Shown: positions 41,972 to 51,571 of the stretch, one piece after another
Layout: each line of letters starts with the position of its first letter
How positions within the stretch are numbered: position 1 is the stretch's first letter
Source of the DNA: Streptomyces sp. F63
Lineage (GTDB): Bacteria; Actinomycetota; Actinomycetes; Streptomycetales; Streptomycetaceae
Reading direction: 5' to 3'
DNA length: 64,000 bases
Assembly (NCBI RefSeq): GCF_018070345.1
Contig: NZ_JAGPXX010000008.1
Span: 1-64,000, forward strand
The notes under the pieces: generated by a model
Told to the model about the DNA's origin: nothing
The model's database searches: none
What the model saw: the letters and a program-made list of their open reading frames with translations, nothing else
Made by a program: the position numbers and the translations under genes

Positions 41972-43228
41972 TCACCACTGGGGGCGCAGCCGGGCCGGTT
42001 CGGCCGGACCGGCGCCCTCCCGTTCGGCGGGGCCGTGGAGGGCGCTGCCCGCCGACCACTTGGCCCAGTCCAGGTTCCAGTCGCCGAAACCGTTGTCGAA
42101 GGGTGTCATCGTCTCGCCCTCGCTGCCGACGACCTTGACGATGTCGCCGAGCCGCACGTGGTCGAAGAACCACTTGGCGTTGGCCATGCTCATGCCCGTG
42201 CAGCCGTGGCTGACGTTGGCCGAACCCTGCGAGCCGACGGACCACGGCGCCGCGTGCACGTACTCGCCGCTCCAGGTCACGCGGACGGCCCAGCGCACGG
42301 GCAGGTCGTAGGACTCGGCACTCCCCGCCGCGATGCCCACGGTGGTGCCGCGCATCCTGACGAAGGCCTCCTTGGCCAGGACGATCTTGGTGCCGTTGCG
42401 GGTCTCGAAGCCGGGCTTGCCCGTGGTGACCGGGATTCTCCGGACGACTCTGCCGTCGCGTTTGAAGGTCAGGGTGTGGGTGCGGGCGTCGGTGATCGCC
42501 TCCACCCGGGCACCGGTACGGATCCGCAGCGGCTTGGCGGCGCCGCCCCGGGGCTTCTTCCCCGCCTCGGCGCGGCCCAGGGCGCTGCGGACCTCGATCG
42601 TGGCGTGAGCGGGCCAGAAGTCGCGCGGCCGGTAGTGCAGGGTCTTCTCGTCCACCCAGTGCCAGGCGCCGGACACGCGGGGCTTGGAGACGACCTGCAG
42701 GGAGCTCTCGACGCGTCCGCGTGCCGCGCGGCCCCGGACGGGGCGGCTGAGTTCGGCGGTGATGGGCTGCCCGACGCCGTACGTGCCGCTCTCCGGGCCC
42801 AAGGTGACCCGCAGCCGGCGGTCGGCGGGCGCGGTCTCGAAGTGGATGACGCGCAGGCCCGGAGCCCCGCCTCGGTCCTCGGTGCTCACCCGGAGGGTGT
42901 AGCGGACGCCGGCGGTCAGCTGGGAGGTGCTGCGCCAGCGGGTTCCGTCGTCGTTGAGCTCGCCGCGTATTCGGTGGCCGGCGGTGTCGGTGGCGGTCAC
43001 GTCGGTGATCCTGCCGCCGCCGTCCCTGGCGGCGATCTCCAGCGGCTTGTCGGGGTCGAGGGCGCGTCCCCCGTTCCCGTCGCCGCTGAAGGCTATCCGG
43101 TCGGTGGCGTCGTAGGGCTTGGCGGTCAGGGAGGGACCGGAGTCGCCGCAGGCGGCGGTGCCCGTGACCAGCCCGCCTATCAGCAGGCCGCTGCCCAGAA
43201 CAGTGCGTATGCGCGGGTTGTGGTTCAT
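41972..43228 (-). CDS. Lipoprotein L,D-transpeptidase (YkuD family, Ig-like domains)
   Basis: The ATG at 43228 gives a 418-residue precursor with lipobox 'GGLVTGTAACGDS'. Two Ig-like domains follow ('LTAGVRYTLRVSTEDRGG'; 'YGVGQPITAELSRPVRG'), then the YkuD catalytic domain with 'VSHGCTGMSMANAKWFFD' (His and Cys of the SHGC motif). Such enzymes form 3-3 peptidoglycan crosslinks or attach proteins. An in-frame TTG at 43237 is less likely. Its position between ctaF and the receiver gene is shared with S. coelicolor from memory. Confidence 0.9.
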   Translation of the reverse strand: MNHNPRIRTVLGSGLLIGGLVTGTAACGDSGPSLTAKPYDATDRIAFSGDGNGGRALDPDKPLEIAARDGGGRITDVTATDTAGHRIRGELNDDGTRWRSTSQLTAGVRYTLRVSTEDRGGAPGLRVIHFETAPADRRLRVTLGPESGTYGVGQPITAELSRPVRGRAARGRVESSLQVVSKPRVSGAWHWVDEKTLHYRPRDFWPAHATIEVRSALGRAEAGKKPRGGAAKPLRIRTGARVEAITDARTHTLTFKRDGRVVRRIPVTTGKPGFETRNGTKIVLAKEAFVRMRGTTVGIAAGSAESYDLPVRWAVRVTWSGEYVHAAPWSVGSQGSANVSHGCTGMSMANAKWFFDHVRLGDIVKVVGSEGETMTPFDNGFGDWNLDWAKWSAGSALHGPAEREGAGPAEPARLRPQW

Positions 43229-43286
43229 GTGCCACAAGCTACGAAAACCCGGGCGGTACGGCGCGGCGGATGGGCCAAACGGGTAA

Positions 43287-43314
43287 GGGCCCGGAAGCGG
43301 CTGCTTCCGGGCCC
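43287..43314 (-). terminator. Terminator of the ctaCDF operon
   Basis: Bases 43287-43298 and 43303-43314 are perfect 12-bp complements with a 4-nt loop, 26 nt downstream of the ctaF stop. Confidence 0.85.
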
Positions 43315-43339
43315 GACCCGTGTGCGCTACGGCGGTGAA

Positions 43340-43738
43340 CTACTGGGTCGCGTTCTCACCGCGGTAGTACTCGAACACCCAGCCGAAGAGTCCGATGAGG
43401 ATGATCGGCGCCGAGAAGTACAGCAGCCACCAGCCGAAGACGACCCCCAGGAAGGCGAGCGCGGCACCGATGCCCAGCGAGAGCGGCTGCCAGCTGTGCG
43501 GGCTGAAGAAGCCCAGTTCCCCGGCGTCGTCCGCCACATCGGCGTCCAGGTTGTCCTGGGCGCCGGTGTCCACACGGCGGGCGGTGAAGGCCAGGTAGAA
43601 GCCGACCATGACCGTCAGGCCGAAGGCGAGGAAGAGCGCCGTGGTGCCGGCCGGCTCCCTCGACCAGAGGCCGTAGACCACGGTGACGGTGAGGAAGAAG
43701 AGCGACAGCCAGAGGAAGACACGTCCCTGGATCTTCAC
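43340..43738 (-). CDS. ctaF: Cytochrome c oxidase subunit IV (actinobacterial)
   Basis: The 132-residue protein has four hydrophobic stretches ('[18 protein letters not shown]', '[20 protein letters not shown]', '[20 protein letters not shown]', '[15 protein letters not shown]'), the usual layout of the small actinobacterial COX4-type subunit. The GTG start overlaps ctaD by four bases (GTGA), giving the order ctaC-ctaD-ctaF. Confidence 0.93.
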   Translation of the reverse strand: MKIQGRVFLWLSLFFLTVTVVYGLWSREPAGTTALFLAFGLTVMVGFYLAFTARRVDTGAQDNLDADVADDAGELGFFSPHSWQPLSLGIGAALAFLGVVFGWWLLYFSAPIILIGLFGWVFEYYRGENATQ

Positions 43739-45471
43739 TTCGCGGCCTCCTTGTCACCGGCAAGGGCCTTGCCGGCCACCGCTTCCCGGGCTTCGAGCTG
43801 ATCGATCTCCGCGATCTCCGGGTGGTGGAGATCGAAGGCCGGGGATTCGGAGCGGATCCGCGGCAGACTGAGGAAGTTGTGCCGCGGGGGCGGGCAGGAC
43901 GTCGCCCATTCGAGCGAACGGCCGTAGCCCCAGGGGTCGTCGACATCGACCTTCGGCGCGTACTTGGCCGTCTTCCAGACGTTGTAGAAGAACGGCAGGA
44001 GCGACAGGCCGAGCAGGAACGAGGCGATCGTCGAGACCGTGTTCAGCGCGGTGAAGCCGTCCGCCGCGAGGTAGTCCGCGTAACGCCGCGGCATGCCCTC
44101 CACGCCCAGCCAGTGCTGCACCAGGAACGTGCCGTGGAAGCCCGCGAACAGCGTCCAGAAGGTGATCTTGCCCAGCCGCTCGTCGAGCATCTTGCCGGTG
44201 AACTTCGGCCACCAGAAGTGGAAGCCGGCGAACATCGCGAAGACGACGGTGCCGAAGACGACGTAGTGGAAGTGGGCCACCACGAAGTACGAGTCCGACA
44301 CGTGGAAGTCCAGCGGCGGCGAGGCCAGGATGACACCGGTCAGACCACCGAACACGAAGGTGATCAGGAAGCCGACCGTCCAGAGCATCGGGGTCTCGAA
44401 GCTCAGGCTGCCCTTCCACATGGTGCCGATCCAGTTGAAGAACTTCACACCGGTCGGCACCGCGATCAGCAGTGTCATGAAGGAGAAGAACGGGAGCAGG
44501 ACGCCGCCCGTGACGTACATGTGGTGCGCCCAGACGGTCACCGAGAGGCCCGCGATCGCCATCGTCGCGGCGATCAGGCCGATGTAACCGAACATCGGCT
44601 TGCGGCTGAAGACCGGGATGATCTCCGAGACGATGCCGAAGAACGGCAGGGCGATGATGTACACCTCGGGATGGCCGAAGAACCAGAAGAGGTGCTGCCA
44701 CAGCAGCGCTCCACCGTTGGCCGCGTCGAAGATGTGCGAGCCGAACTGGCGGTCCGCCTCCAGGGCGAAGAACGCGGCGGCCAGCACCGGGAAGACGATG
44801 ATCGCCAGCAGTGCCGTCAGCAGCACGTTCCAGGTGAAGATCGGCATCCGGAACATCGTCATGCCGGGAGCGCGCATGCAGATGATCGTGGTGATGAAGT
44901 TGACGGAACCGAGGATGGTGCCGAAGCCACCGAGTCCGAGGCCCATGATCCACATGTCGCCGCCGACACCCGGCGACCGAACGGCGTCCGACAGCGGGGT
45001 GTAGGCGAACCAGCCGAAGTCCGCGGCGCCCTGCGGGGTGAGGAAGCCGCCCAGCGCGATCAGGGAGCCGAAGAGGTACAGCCAGTACGCGAACATGTTC
45101 AGCCGCGGGAACGCCACGTCGGGCGCGCCGATCTGCAGCGGCATGATCCAGTTCGCGAAGCCGGCGAAGAGCGGCGTCGCGAACATCAGCAGCATGATCG
45201 TGCCGTGCATCGTGAACGCCTGGTTGAACTGCTCGTTCGAGACGAGCTGCGTGCCCGGGCGGGCGAGTTCGGCGCGCATGATGAGCGCCAGGACACCGCC
45301 GACACAGAAGAAGAAGAACGAGGTGGCGAGGTAGAGCGTGCCGATCGTCTTGTGGTCGGTGGTCGTCAGCCACTTCACCACCTGACTGCCGGGGCTCCTG
45401 GGGCGCACGGGCGGTGCGGCCTCAGCCGTCGCTGCGGCAGCGGCACCCTGGGGTTCGTTGAGGATGCTCAT
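43735..45471 (-). CDS. ctaD: Cytochrome c oxidase subunit I
   Basis: The 578-residue membrane protein houses heme a and the heme a3-CuB oxygen-reducing site. CuB/heme ligands: '[15 protein letters not shown]' (His-Tyr crosslink), '[10 protein letters not shown]' (His pair) and '[13 protein letters not shown]' (heme His), with the N-terminal '[11 protein letters not shown]' His ligand of heme a. It overlaps ctaC and ctaF by four bases. The length and the C-terminal hydrophilic tail fit actinobacterial CtaD. Confidence 0.97.
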   Translation of the reverse strand: MSILNEPQGAAAAATAEAAPPVRPRSPGSQVVKWLTTTDHKTIGTLYLATSFFFFCVGGVLALIMRAELARPGTQLVSNEQFNQAFTMHGTIMLLMFATPLFAGFANWIMPLQIGAPDVAFPRLNMFAYWLYLFGSLIALGGFLTPQGAADFGWFAYTPLSDAVRSPGVGGDMWIMGLGLGGFGTILGSVNFITTIICMRAPGMTMFRMPIFTWNVLLTALLAIIVFPVLAAAFFALEADRQFGSHIFDAANGGALLWQHLFWFFGHPEVYIIALPFFGIVSEIIPVFSRKPMFGYIGLIAATMAIAGLSVTVWAHHMYVTGGVLLPFFSFMTLLIAVPTGVKFFNWIGTMWKGSLSFETPMLWTVGFLITFVFGGLTGVILASPPLDFHVSDSYFVVAHFHYVVFGTVVFAMFAGFHFWWPKFTGKMLDERLGKITFWTLFAGFHGTFLVQHWLGVEGMPRRYADYLAADGFTALNTVSTIASFLLGLSLLPFFYNVWKTAKYAPKVDVDDPWGYGRSLEWATSCPPPRHNFLSLPRIRSESPAFDLHHPEIAEIDQLEAREAVAGKALAGDKEAAK

Positions 45472-46430
45472 GGGTTGTTCGTCTCCGCATTCTTGGCGGC
45501 ATCAGACTGGGTGATACCCGCAGGGATGTAGCCGGTCTGGCCCTTCTCCGCCAGGTCCTTCAGGTGCTGCTGGTAGCGCTCCGGAGAGACGATCTTCACG
45601 TTGAAGAGCATCCGGGCGTGGTCGACGCCGCACAGCTCGGCGCACTTGCCCATGTAGGTGCCCTCCTTCTCCGGAGTCACCTGGAAGGTGTTGGTGTGGC
45701 CCGGGATGACGTCCTGCTTCATCAGGAACGGCACCACCCAGAAGGAGTGGATGACGTCCCGCGAGGTCAGGATGAACTTGACCGACTCGCCCTTGGGCAG
45801 CCACAGGGTGGGGCCGGGGTTGCCGTTCTGGGGGTTGCGGTCGCCGGGGACACCGGCGTCGTAGACGCCCTCGGCGCCCTGCGGGACGCCCTCCAGCTTC
45901 TTCTCCGCGATGGAGGAGACCTCCTTGGGCAGCGTGCCGGGCGTCGCCGGGTCGCCGTCCACGTCCTCCATGTAGTTGAAGCCCCAGCTCCACTGGTAGC
46001 CCACCACGTTGATGACGTGGTCGGGCTCCTTGGAGGTCTTCAGCAGCTCGCTCTCGTCCCGCGCGGTGAAGTAGAACAGCACGGAGACGATGATCAGCGG
46101 GACCACCGTGTAGAGGGCCTCGATCGGCATGTTGTACCGGGTCTGCCGGGGAACCTCGACCTTGGTCCTGGAACGCCGGTGGAAGATGACACTCCACAGG
46201 ATCAGGCCCCAGACGAGCGCGCCCACGGCGAGCGCGGCGGCCCAGGATCCCTGCCACAGGGAGAGGATCCGCGGCGCCTCTTCTGTGATGGGGGTGGGCA
46301 TTCCGAGGCGGGGGAAGTCCTCGTATGTGCAACCGGTGGCGGTCACCAGGACCAGGCCCGCGGCAAGCGCCTGCGGCAGCTTCCGCCGCATCGGGCGCCG
46401 CGACGAGCGGTCGGAGCCGTTGGGACTCAC
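45468..46430 (-). CDS. ctaC: Cytochrome c oxidase subunit II (lipoprotein, CuA)
   Basis: The GTG at 46430 ([10 protein letters not shown]...), preceded by GGAAGG 6 nt upstream, gives 320 residues; a longer in-frame start exists but has no support. Signal and lipobox '[17 protein letters not shown]', two TM segments ('[19 protein letters not shown]', '[15 protein letters not shown]') and a cupredoxin domain follow. The domain's CuA ligands lie in '[10 protein letters not shown]' and '[14 protein letters not shown]' (C-x3-C-x3-H-x3-M). It is the first gene of ctaC-ctaD-ctaF and accepts electrons from QcrC. Confidence 0.95.
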   Translation of the reverse strand: MSPNGSDRSSRRPMRRKLPQALAAGLVLVTATGCTYEDFPRLGMPTPITEEAPRILSLWQGSWAAALAVGALVWGLILWSVIFHRRSRTKVEVPRQTRYNMPIEALYTVVPLIIVSVLFYFTARDESELLKTSKEPDHVINVVGYQWSWGFNYMEDVDGDPATPGTLPKEVSSIAEKKLEGVPQGAEGVYDAGVPGDRNPQNGNPGPTLWLPKGESVKFILTSRDVIHSFWVVPFLMKQDVIPGHTNTFQVTPEKEGTYMGKCAELCGVDHARMLFNVKIVSPERYQQHLKDLAEKGQTGYIPAGITQSDAAKNAETNNP

Positions 46431-46507
46431 GTAGCGCCTTCCCGAGAGTCTCGCCCGCCGACCTGCGGCCGTCTCTGCGTTCGGTCGCCGGCCCTTGTCG
46501 CGGGCAG

Positions 46508-46536
46508 GGGTTTGGATGTTTATGCGGACCAAACCC
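46508..46536. promoter_or_regulatory. Inverted repeat at the ctaC promoter
   Basis: GGGTTTGG-N13-CCAAACCC is a perfect 8-bp inverted repeat, 78-106 bp upstream of the ctaC GTG. It partly overlaps a -10-like TAGGGT on the minus strand (46538-46533). Size and position fit an operator for the oxidase operon. Confidence 0.55.
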
Positions 46537-46729
46537 TACTGGACGCCATTTCACGTCGCGCGGGGAGGGTGCCCAACGCGCCGCGCGACTCCCCGAAGGT
46601 GGGGAACGCGGCCCTCCGCACCCCCGGAACCAGAGCCTCCGGCCCGTCCCGGGCCCGGGACGGACCCCGCTCGGGCGGCTGTCCGGGACGGGCGTGTCGG
46701 GCCCGCCGGGCAGGGGTTAGCGTCGGGGC

Positions 46730-48196
46730 GTGGCCTACTTCGACTCCGCTTCCTCCGTGCCGCTCCACCCCGTCGCCCGGCAGGCCCTGCTCGCCGCGCT
46801 CGACGAGGGCTGGGCCGACCCCGCCCGGCTGCACCGCGAGGGCCGGCGCGCCCGGATGCTGCTCGACGCGGCCCGGGAGACCGCCGCCGAGGCGGCCGGC
46901 TGCCGGCCCGACGAACTGGTCTTCACCTCCTCCGGCACGCGCGCCGTGTACGACGGGATCGCCGGCGCCCTCGCGGGCCGGCGGCGCGCCGGGCGGCATC
47001 TGCTGGTGTCGGCCGTCGAACACTCCTGCGTCCTCCAGTCGGCCGCCGCCCACGCGGCGGACGGCGGCAGCGTGGAGGAGATCGGCGTGGACCGCACCGG
47101 CCGGGTCGACGCCGGCCGCTACGCCGGCGCGCTGCGCCCCGGCACCGCGCTGGCCTGCCTCCAGTCGGCCAATCACGAGGTGGGCACCGAGCAGCCGGTG
47201 GCGGAGGTCGCCGAGGCGTGCCGGGCCGCCGGGGTACCGCTGCTGGTGGACGCCGCGCAGTCGCTGCCGTGGGGCCCGGTGGCCGGCGGCTGGTCGCTGC
47301 TGACGGCGAGCGCCCACAAGTGGGGCGGGCCGCCCGGGGTCGGGCTGCTGGCCGTACGGAAGGGCGTGCGGTTCGCGCCGCGCGGCCCGGTGGACGAGCG
47401 GGAGTCCGGCCGCGCCCCGGGCTTCCCGAACATCCCGGCGGTGCTGGCCGCGGCCGCTTCGCTGCGCGCCGTGCGGCAGGACGCGGAGGGCGAGGCGGCG
47501 CGGCTGCGGGCGCTGGTGGACCGGATCCGGGCCCGGGTGCCGGCGCTGGTCCCGGACGTCGAGGTGGTGGGCGATCCGGTGCGGCGGCTGCCGCACCTCG
47601 TCACCTTCTCCTGTCTCTATGTCGACGGGGAGGCCCTGCTGCACGGGCTGGACCGGCGGGGCTTCTCCGTCTCCTCGGGTTCGTCCTGCACGGCGAGCAC
47701 CCTGGTGCCCAGTCATGTGCTGCGTGCCATGGGCGTGTTGTCGGAGGGCAATGTCCGGGTGTCCCTGCCGGCCGGGACCGCCGCGGAGGACGTCGAGCGG
47801 TTCCTCGCCGTCCTGCCGGAGACGGTGGCCGAGGTGCGCGGCCGACTGGGCGCCCCCCTGCCGGGGGACGCGGCCGCCGGCTCCCCCGGCATGCCGGCGC
47901 CGGAGCGGGCGGCTCCCGCGGCCGCCGCTCCGGAACGCGGAACCGCCGCGGACGGAACCGCCGCGGAGGAACCCGCGCTCACCGTGGACGCCCTGGGGCG
48001 GCGGTGCCCGATCCCGGTGATCGAGCTCGCGAAGGTCATCGGGGAGGTCCCCGACGGCGGAGTGGTCGCCGTCCGGGCCGACGACGAGGCGGCGCGGCTC
48101 GACATCCCGGCCTGGTGTGCCATGCGCGACCAGGAGTACGTCGGCGAGCGCCCGGCGGAGCGCGGTTCGGTGTACCTGGTGCGCCGCCGGGCGTGA
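46730..48196 (+). CDS. Cysteine desulfurase fused to a TusA-like sulfurtransferase domain
   Basis: The 488-residue protein joins a class V aminotransferase-type cysteine desulfurase (residues 1-390) to a C-terminal TusA/SirA domain. Desulfurase motifs: 'VSAVEHSCVLQ' (His above PLP), 'LVDAAQSLPWG' (Asp), 'TASAHKWGGPPGVG' (PLP Lys) and the loop 'SVSSGSSCTAS' with the sulfur-accepting Cys. The C-terminal 'LGRRCPIPVIELAKVIGEV' has the CPxP motif that carries persulfide. The fusion can pass sulfur from cysteine along one polypeptide to thiolation or Fe-S pathways. GTG start. Confidence 0.92.
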   Translation: MAYFDSASSVPLHPVARQALLAALDEGWADPARLHREGRRARMLLDAARETAAEAAGCRPDELVFTSSGTRAVYDGIAGALAGRRRAGRHLLVSAVEHSCVLQSAAAHAADGGSVEEIGVDRTGRVDAGRYAGALRPGTALACLQSANHEVGTEQPVAEVAEACRAAGVPLLVDAAQSLPWGPVAGGWSLLTASAHKWGGPPGVGLLAVRKGVRFAPRGPVDERESGRAPGFPNIPAVLAAAASLRAVRQDAEGEAARLRALVDRIRARVPALVPDVEVVGDPVRRLPHLVTFSCLYVDGEALLHGLDRRGFSVSSGSSCTASTLVPSHVLRAMGVLSEGNVRVSLPAGTAAEDVERFLAVLPETVAEVRGRLGAPLPGDAAAGSPGMPAPERAAPAAAAPERGTAADGTAAEEPALTVDALGRRCPIPVIELAKVIGEVPDGGVVAVRADDEAARLDIPAWCAMRDQEYVGERPAERGSVYLVRRRA

Positions 48197-48233
48197 CGGG
48201 AGCCGGGGCGGCCCGGGAGGGAGCCGGGGCGGC

Positions 48234-49208
48234 TCAGGCCAGGTGGGTCCGGACCTCGGCCGCCGCCTCGTGGCCGTAGGCCTTGGTGAAGCGGTCCATG
48301 AAATGGGCGCGCCGCAGTTCGTACTCCTGGGTGCCGACGGTCTCGATGACGAGGGTCGCCAGCATGCAGCCGATCTGGGCCGCGCGCTCCAGTCCGACGC
48401 CCCAGGCGACGCCCGCCAGGAAGCCGGCGCGGAAGGCGTCGCCGACGCCGGTCGGGTCGGCCTTGGTCTCCTCCTCGGCGGTGCCGACCTCGATCGGCTC
48501 CTCCCCCGCCCGTTCGATCCGCACGCCGTTGGCCCCGAGGGTGGTGACGCGGGTGCCGACCCGGCCCAGGATCTCCTCGGCGGTCCAGCCGGTCTTGGTC
48601 TCGATGAGCCCCTTCTCGTACTCGTTGGCGAAGAGGTAGGTGGCGCCGTCGAGGAGTATCCGGATGTCCTCGCCGGTCATCCGGGCGATCTGCTGGGAGA
48701 AGTCGGCGGCGAAGGGGATGTTCCGGGTCCGGCACTCCTCGGTGTGGCGGAGCATCGCCTCGGGGTCGTTCGCCCCGACGAGGACCAGGTCCAGTCCGCC
48801 GACCCGGTCGGCGACCGACTTCAGCTCGATGAGGCGGGCCTCGCTCATGGCCCCGGTGTAGAAGGAGCCGATCTGGTTGTGGTCGGTGTCCGTGGTGCAG
48901 ACGAAGCGGGCGGTGTGCAGCATCTCGGAGATCCGCACGGAGCCGGTGTCCACGCCGTGCCGCTCCAGCCAGGCGCGGTACTCGTCGAAGTCCGGCCCGG
49001 CGGCGCCGACGAGGACGGGGCGGACGCCGAGCTGGCCCATGCCGAAGGAGATGTTGGCGCCCACTCCGCCGCGGCGCACCTCCAGGGCGTCGACCAGGAA
49101 GGAGAGGGAGACCGTGTGGAGCTGGTCGGCGACCAGCTGGTCGGCGAAGCGGCCGGGGAAGGTCATCAGATGGTCGGTGGCGATGGAGCCGGTGACAGCG
49201 ATACGCAC
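48234..49208 (-). CDS. adoK: Adenosine kinase (PfkB family, AdoK-like)
   Basis: The 324-residue kinase matches the M. tuberculosis AdoK pattern recalled from memory: 'VTGSIATDHLMTFPGRF', 'LHTVSLSFLVD', 'IGSFYTGAMSEAR', 'ADFSQQIARM', and the PfkB signature 'DPTGVGDAFRAGFLAG' with the catalytic Asp. It phosphorylates adenosine to AMP in salvage. The GTG start has AGGAGA 8 nt upstream. Its place next to ctaC follows the actinobacterial gene order (ctaC...adoK...erpA). Confidence 0.88.
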   Translation of the reverse strand: MRIAVTGSIATDHLMTFPGRFADQLVADQLHTVSLSFLVDALEVRRGGVGANISFGMGQLGVRPVLVGAAGPDFDEYRAWLERHGVDTGSVRISEMLHTARFVCTTDTDHNQIGSFYTGAMSEARLIELKSVADRVGGLDLVLVGANDPEAMLRHTEECRTRNIPFAADFSQQIARMTGEDIRILLDGATYLFANEYEKGLIETKTGWTAEEILGRVGTRVTTLGANGVRIERAGEEPIEVGTAEEETKADPTGVGDAFRAGFLAGVAWGVGLERAAQIGCMLATLVIETVGTQEYELRRAHFMDRFTKAYGHEAAAEVRTHLA

Positions 49209-49386
49209 GGCGGGCTTCTCCTGCGGGCGGCGGAAGGGGACAGCTCACGCTACCCGGTCCGGGCGCCGCGTCCGACCGGGGAAAACTACCCGATAGTAGG
49301 GCTTTCTCGACCAGGGGCGGGCTGCATACGGTGCGGGGAGACAGGCGTTCCGCCTGTGCGGTTCACAGCCCGGCCCAGGAGTCGTC

Positions 49387-49626
49387 ATGCCGATCACATC
49401 GAACCACCCCGGATCCCCCGCGCTCTCGGCCACCGCGGACCCCACGCCGCTGGAGCTGGACGGCGGCCTGGCCGAGCTGCGCGGCGACTGTTCCCGGATG
49501 GTCCCGCACTGGCGGACGGCGGCCGCGGCCGCCGCCGAACCCGTTCCGCCGTCGCGGATCCACGGCATCCGGGTGCCGGCCTCCTCGGCGCGGCTTGTGG
49601 ACGGAATGTCGGAGTACGGCGACTGA
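49387..49626 (+). CDS. Small hypothetical protein (79 aa)
   Basis: The ATG has a GGAG site about 5 nt upstream. The product is Ala/Pro-rich with one short helical segment ('LELDGGLAELRGDCSRMV') and no known motif, TM or signal peptide. The third-position GC bias is high in this frame, but competing frames are open too, so coding status is moderate. It precedes the large secreted protein gene on the same strand by 162 nt. Confidence 0.5.
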   Translation: MPITSNHPGSPALSATADPTPLELDGGLAELRGDCSRMVPHWRTAAAAAAEPVPPSRIHGIRVPASSARLVDGMSEYGD

Positions 49627-49788
49627 ACCCGTCCGGATAACGGAATCCCGGAACCCGAAAAGGGGGAACCGTACGCTCCTCCGCTCCGTCCCATCGGCGT
49701 GTCCCGGTCAAGGGGCCCGAGATGAACCGATACGCGGGGGCGGCGCAGGCCGTCGTCCCGCGTCGAGCGGATCGATAGGAGCGATGCG

Positions 49789-51462
49789 GTGACCACCGAG
49801 CGATCCCCGGAGGACGCACCGGAGCAGCACGCCCCGGACAGGCCGCGGCAGCGGCGTTCCACGATCATCGCCGCGTCGGTCGCGGCGGCGGTGCTGCTCC
49901 TCGGCGGCGGCGGGGCGTACTGGGCCTCCACCGCGGGCGACGGCGGCGGCGCCCCGGCGGCGGCCGACCCCCCGCCGCTGCGGCTGGACGGATACGGCGA
50001 ATCGACGGCGGAGGGGCCCGGGATCGCGCCCGGCGAGCCGGACCCCGCCGGCCGGTCCTACGTCGCGAAGGGCGAACTTCCGGACGGTCCGGACACCGCC
50101 GCCGTGCACCGGCCGCGGGGAGAGGTCGGCCGTGCCGCCGCGGAGCGGCTGGCGCGGGCCCTGGATGTGCCGGGCCGGGCGCGACTGGCCGGTGACACCT
50201 GGACGTTCGGGCCCCTCCGGGACGCGACGGGTCCGAAGCTGGACATCGCCCGGAACGCCCCCGGCACCTGGACGTACCGGCGCTACGGCCCGGGCGGCAG
50301 CGACAACTGCGCCGAGGCGCCGACCGCGCCGAAGGACAAGGAGGAGAAGGGGGAGAAGGGGGAGGGCTCCGGCTCGGGCAGTTCCTCCTCCCCCGCGTGC
50401 CCCGCCCCGCCCGACCTCAACGGCCGCGGCGAGCCCCTCTCCGCGGCGGAGGCGAAGCGGGCCGCCGGGCCCGTCCTCAAGGCCGCCGGTCTGGCGGACG
50501 CCGAACTGGACGCCGGTACCACCATGGGCGCCGTCCGGGTGGTGAACGCGAACCCGGTGGTGGACGGCCTGCCCACCTACGGCTGGCACACCGGCCTGCG
50601 GATCGGGCCGGAGGGCGACGTGGTCGGCGGCAGCGGCCATCTGGCCACGCTGGAGAAGGGCCCCGAGTATCCGGTGCTGGGCGCGGAGGAGACGCTGGAG
50701 CGGCTCAACCGGTCCGCCGGCGGCGGACGGGTCGGCATCGGCGGCTGTGCGTCGGCGGTGCCGCACGCGGACGGCGCCGAGCCGGCGGGTCCGTCCTGCG
50801 ATGAGCCCCTCACCGCGCCGAGCACCCTGCCCGCGCCGATACGGTCCGGCCAGGACGACCCGGCGCAGGACGGCCCCGCCCCGGAGCAGGGCTCCGGGGG
50901 CGAGGACGCCCCGCGGAGCGACGAGCCGGGGCGGACGAAGCCCGCGAAGCCCGAGCCGGCCGCGGTGCGCGAGGCCGTCTTCGGTTACGCGACGCACTTC
51001 GTGGCCGGGAAGCAGGCCCTGGTGCCCGCCTGGCTGTTCGAGGTGGAGGCGCCGGGCGCCGGCGAGGGGGACACCTTCACGGTGACCTATCCGGCGGTGA
51101 AGCCGGAGTACATCGCGGGGAACGGCGGCTCCTCCGCCCCCGGGGACGAGCCGACCTCCGGACCCGCCGAACCGGGCGAACCGGGCGGGGACCAGGCCCT
51201 CACCCGGGCGGAGAGCTACAGCGCCGACGGCCGGAAGCTGACGGTCCGCTTCTGGGGCGGGGTCTGCACGGACTACGCACTGAAGGCCGAGGCCACCGGG
51301 AAGCGGGTCACCATCCGGATCACGGGCACCGAGAAGGAGCCCGGCCGGGCCTGCGTCAAGATCGCGGAGCTGATGGAGGAAACGGCGCAACTGGCGGAGC
51401 CCCTGGGCGACCGCCAGGTCGTGGACGCGGCGGACGGCGAGCGGGTCGCGCCGCAGAAGTGA
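49789..51462 (+). CDS. Large membrane-anchored extracytoplasmic protein
   Basis: The GTG start gives 557 residues: a basic cytosolic N-terminus ('PDRPRQRRS'), one TM helix ('TIIAASVAAAVLLLGGGGAYW') and a long outside part. The outside part contains repeats of a beta-rich fold ('GLPTYGWHTGLRIGPEGDVVG') with low-complexity Glu/Lys/Ser or Pro/Gly linkers and several Cys residues that may form disulfides. In S. coelicolor the syntenic gene is annotated only as a large membrane protein. Function unknown; an envelope or sensing role would be a guess. Confidence 0.82.
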   Translation: MTTERSPEDAPEQHAPDRPRQRRSTIIAASVAAAVLLLGGGGAYWASTAGDGGGAPAAADPPPLRLDGYGESTAEGPGIAPGEPDPAGRSYVAKGELPDGPDTAAVHRPRGEVGRAAAERLARALDVPGRARLAGDTWTFGPLRDATGPKLDIARNAPGTWTYRRYGPGGSDNCAEAPTAPKDKEEKGEKGEGSGSGSSSSPACPAPPDLNGRGEPLSAAEAKRAAGPVLKAAGLADAELDAGTTMGAVRVVNANPVVDGLPTYGWHTGLRIGPEGDVVGGSGHLATLEKGPEYPVLGAEETLERLNRSAGGGRVGIGGCASAVPHADGAEPAGPSCDEPLTAPSTLPAPIRSGQDDPAQDGPAPEQGSGGEDAPRSDEPGRTKPAKPEPAAVREAVFGYATHFVAGKQALVPAWLFEVEAPGAGEGDTFTVTYPAVKPEYIAGNGGSSAPGDEPTSGPAEPGEPGGDQALTRAESYSADGRKLTVRFWGGVCTDYALKAEATGKRVTIRITGTEKEPGRACVKIAELMEETAQLAEPLGDRQVVDAADGERVAPQK

Positions 51463-51503
51463 GCCCTCCGGCCTCCCACCGCGGGGACGGGCCGGACACG
51501 CCC

Positions 51504-51533
51504 GAGGCGGCGGACCGTGTGGTCCGCCGCCTC
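51504..51533. terminator. 13-bp hairpin between convergent genes
   Basis: Bases 51504-51516 and 51521-51533 are perfect complements with a GTGT loop; the flanks can extend the stem. It ends the membrane-protein gene and erpA. Confidence 0.8.
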
Positions 51534-51571
51534 CGGTGTGTCCCGCGTGCGCCGCCGGCCGGCGGCGGCGG

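Noticed and set aside
48198..48233. 15-bp direct repeat GGGAGCCGGGGCGGC, two copies 21 bp apart
   Set aside because: Short GC-rich repeat between convergent genes; likely chance or slippage, no feature attached.
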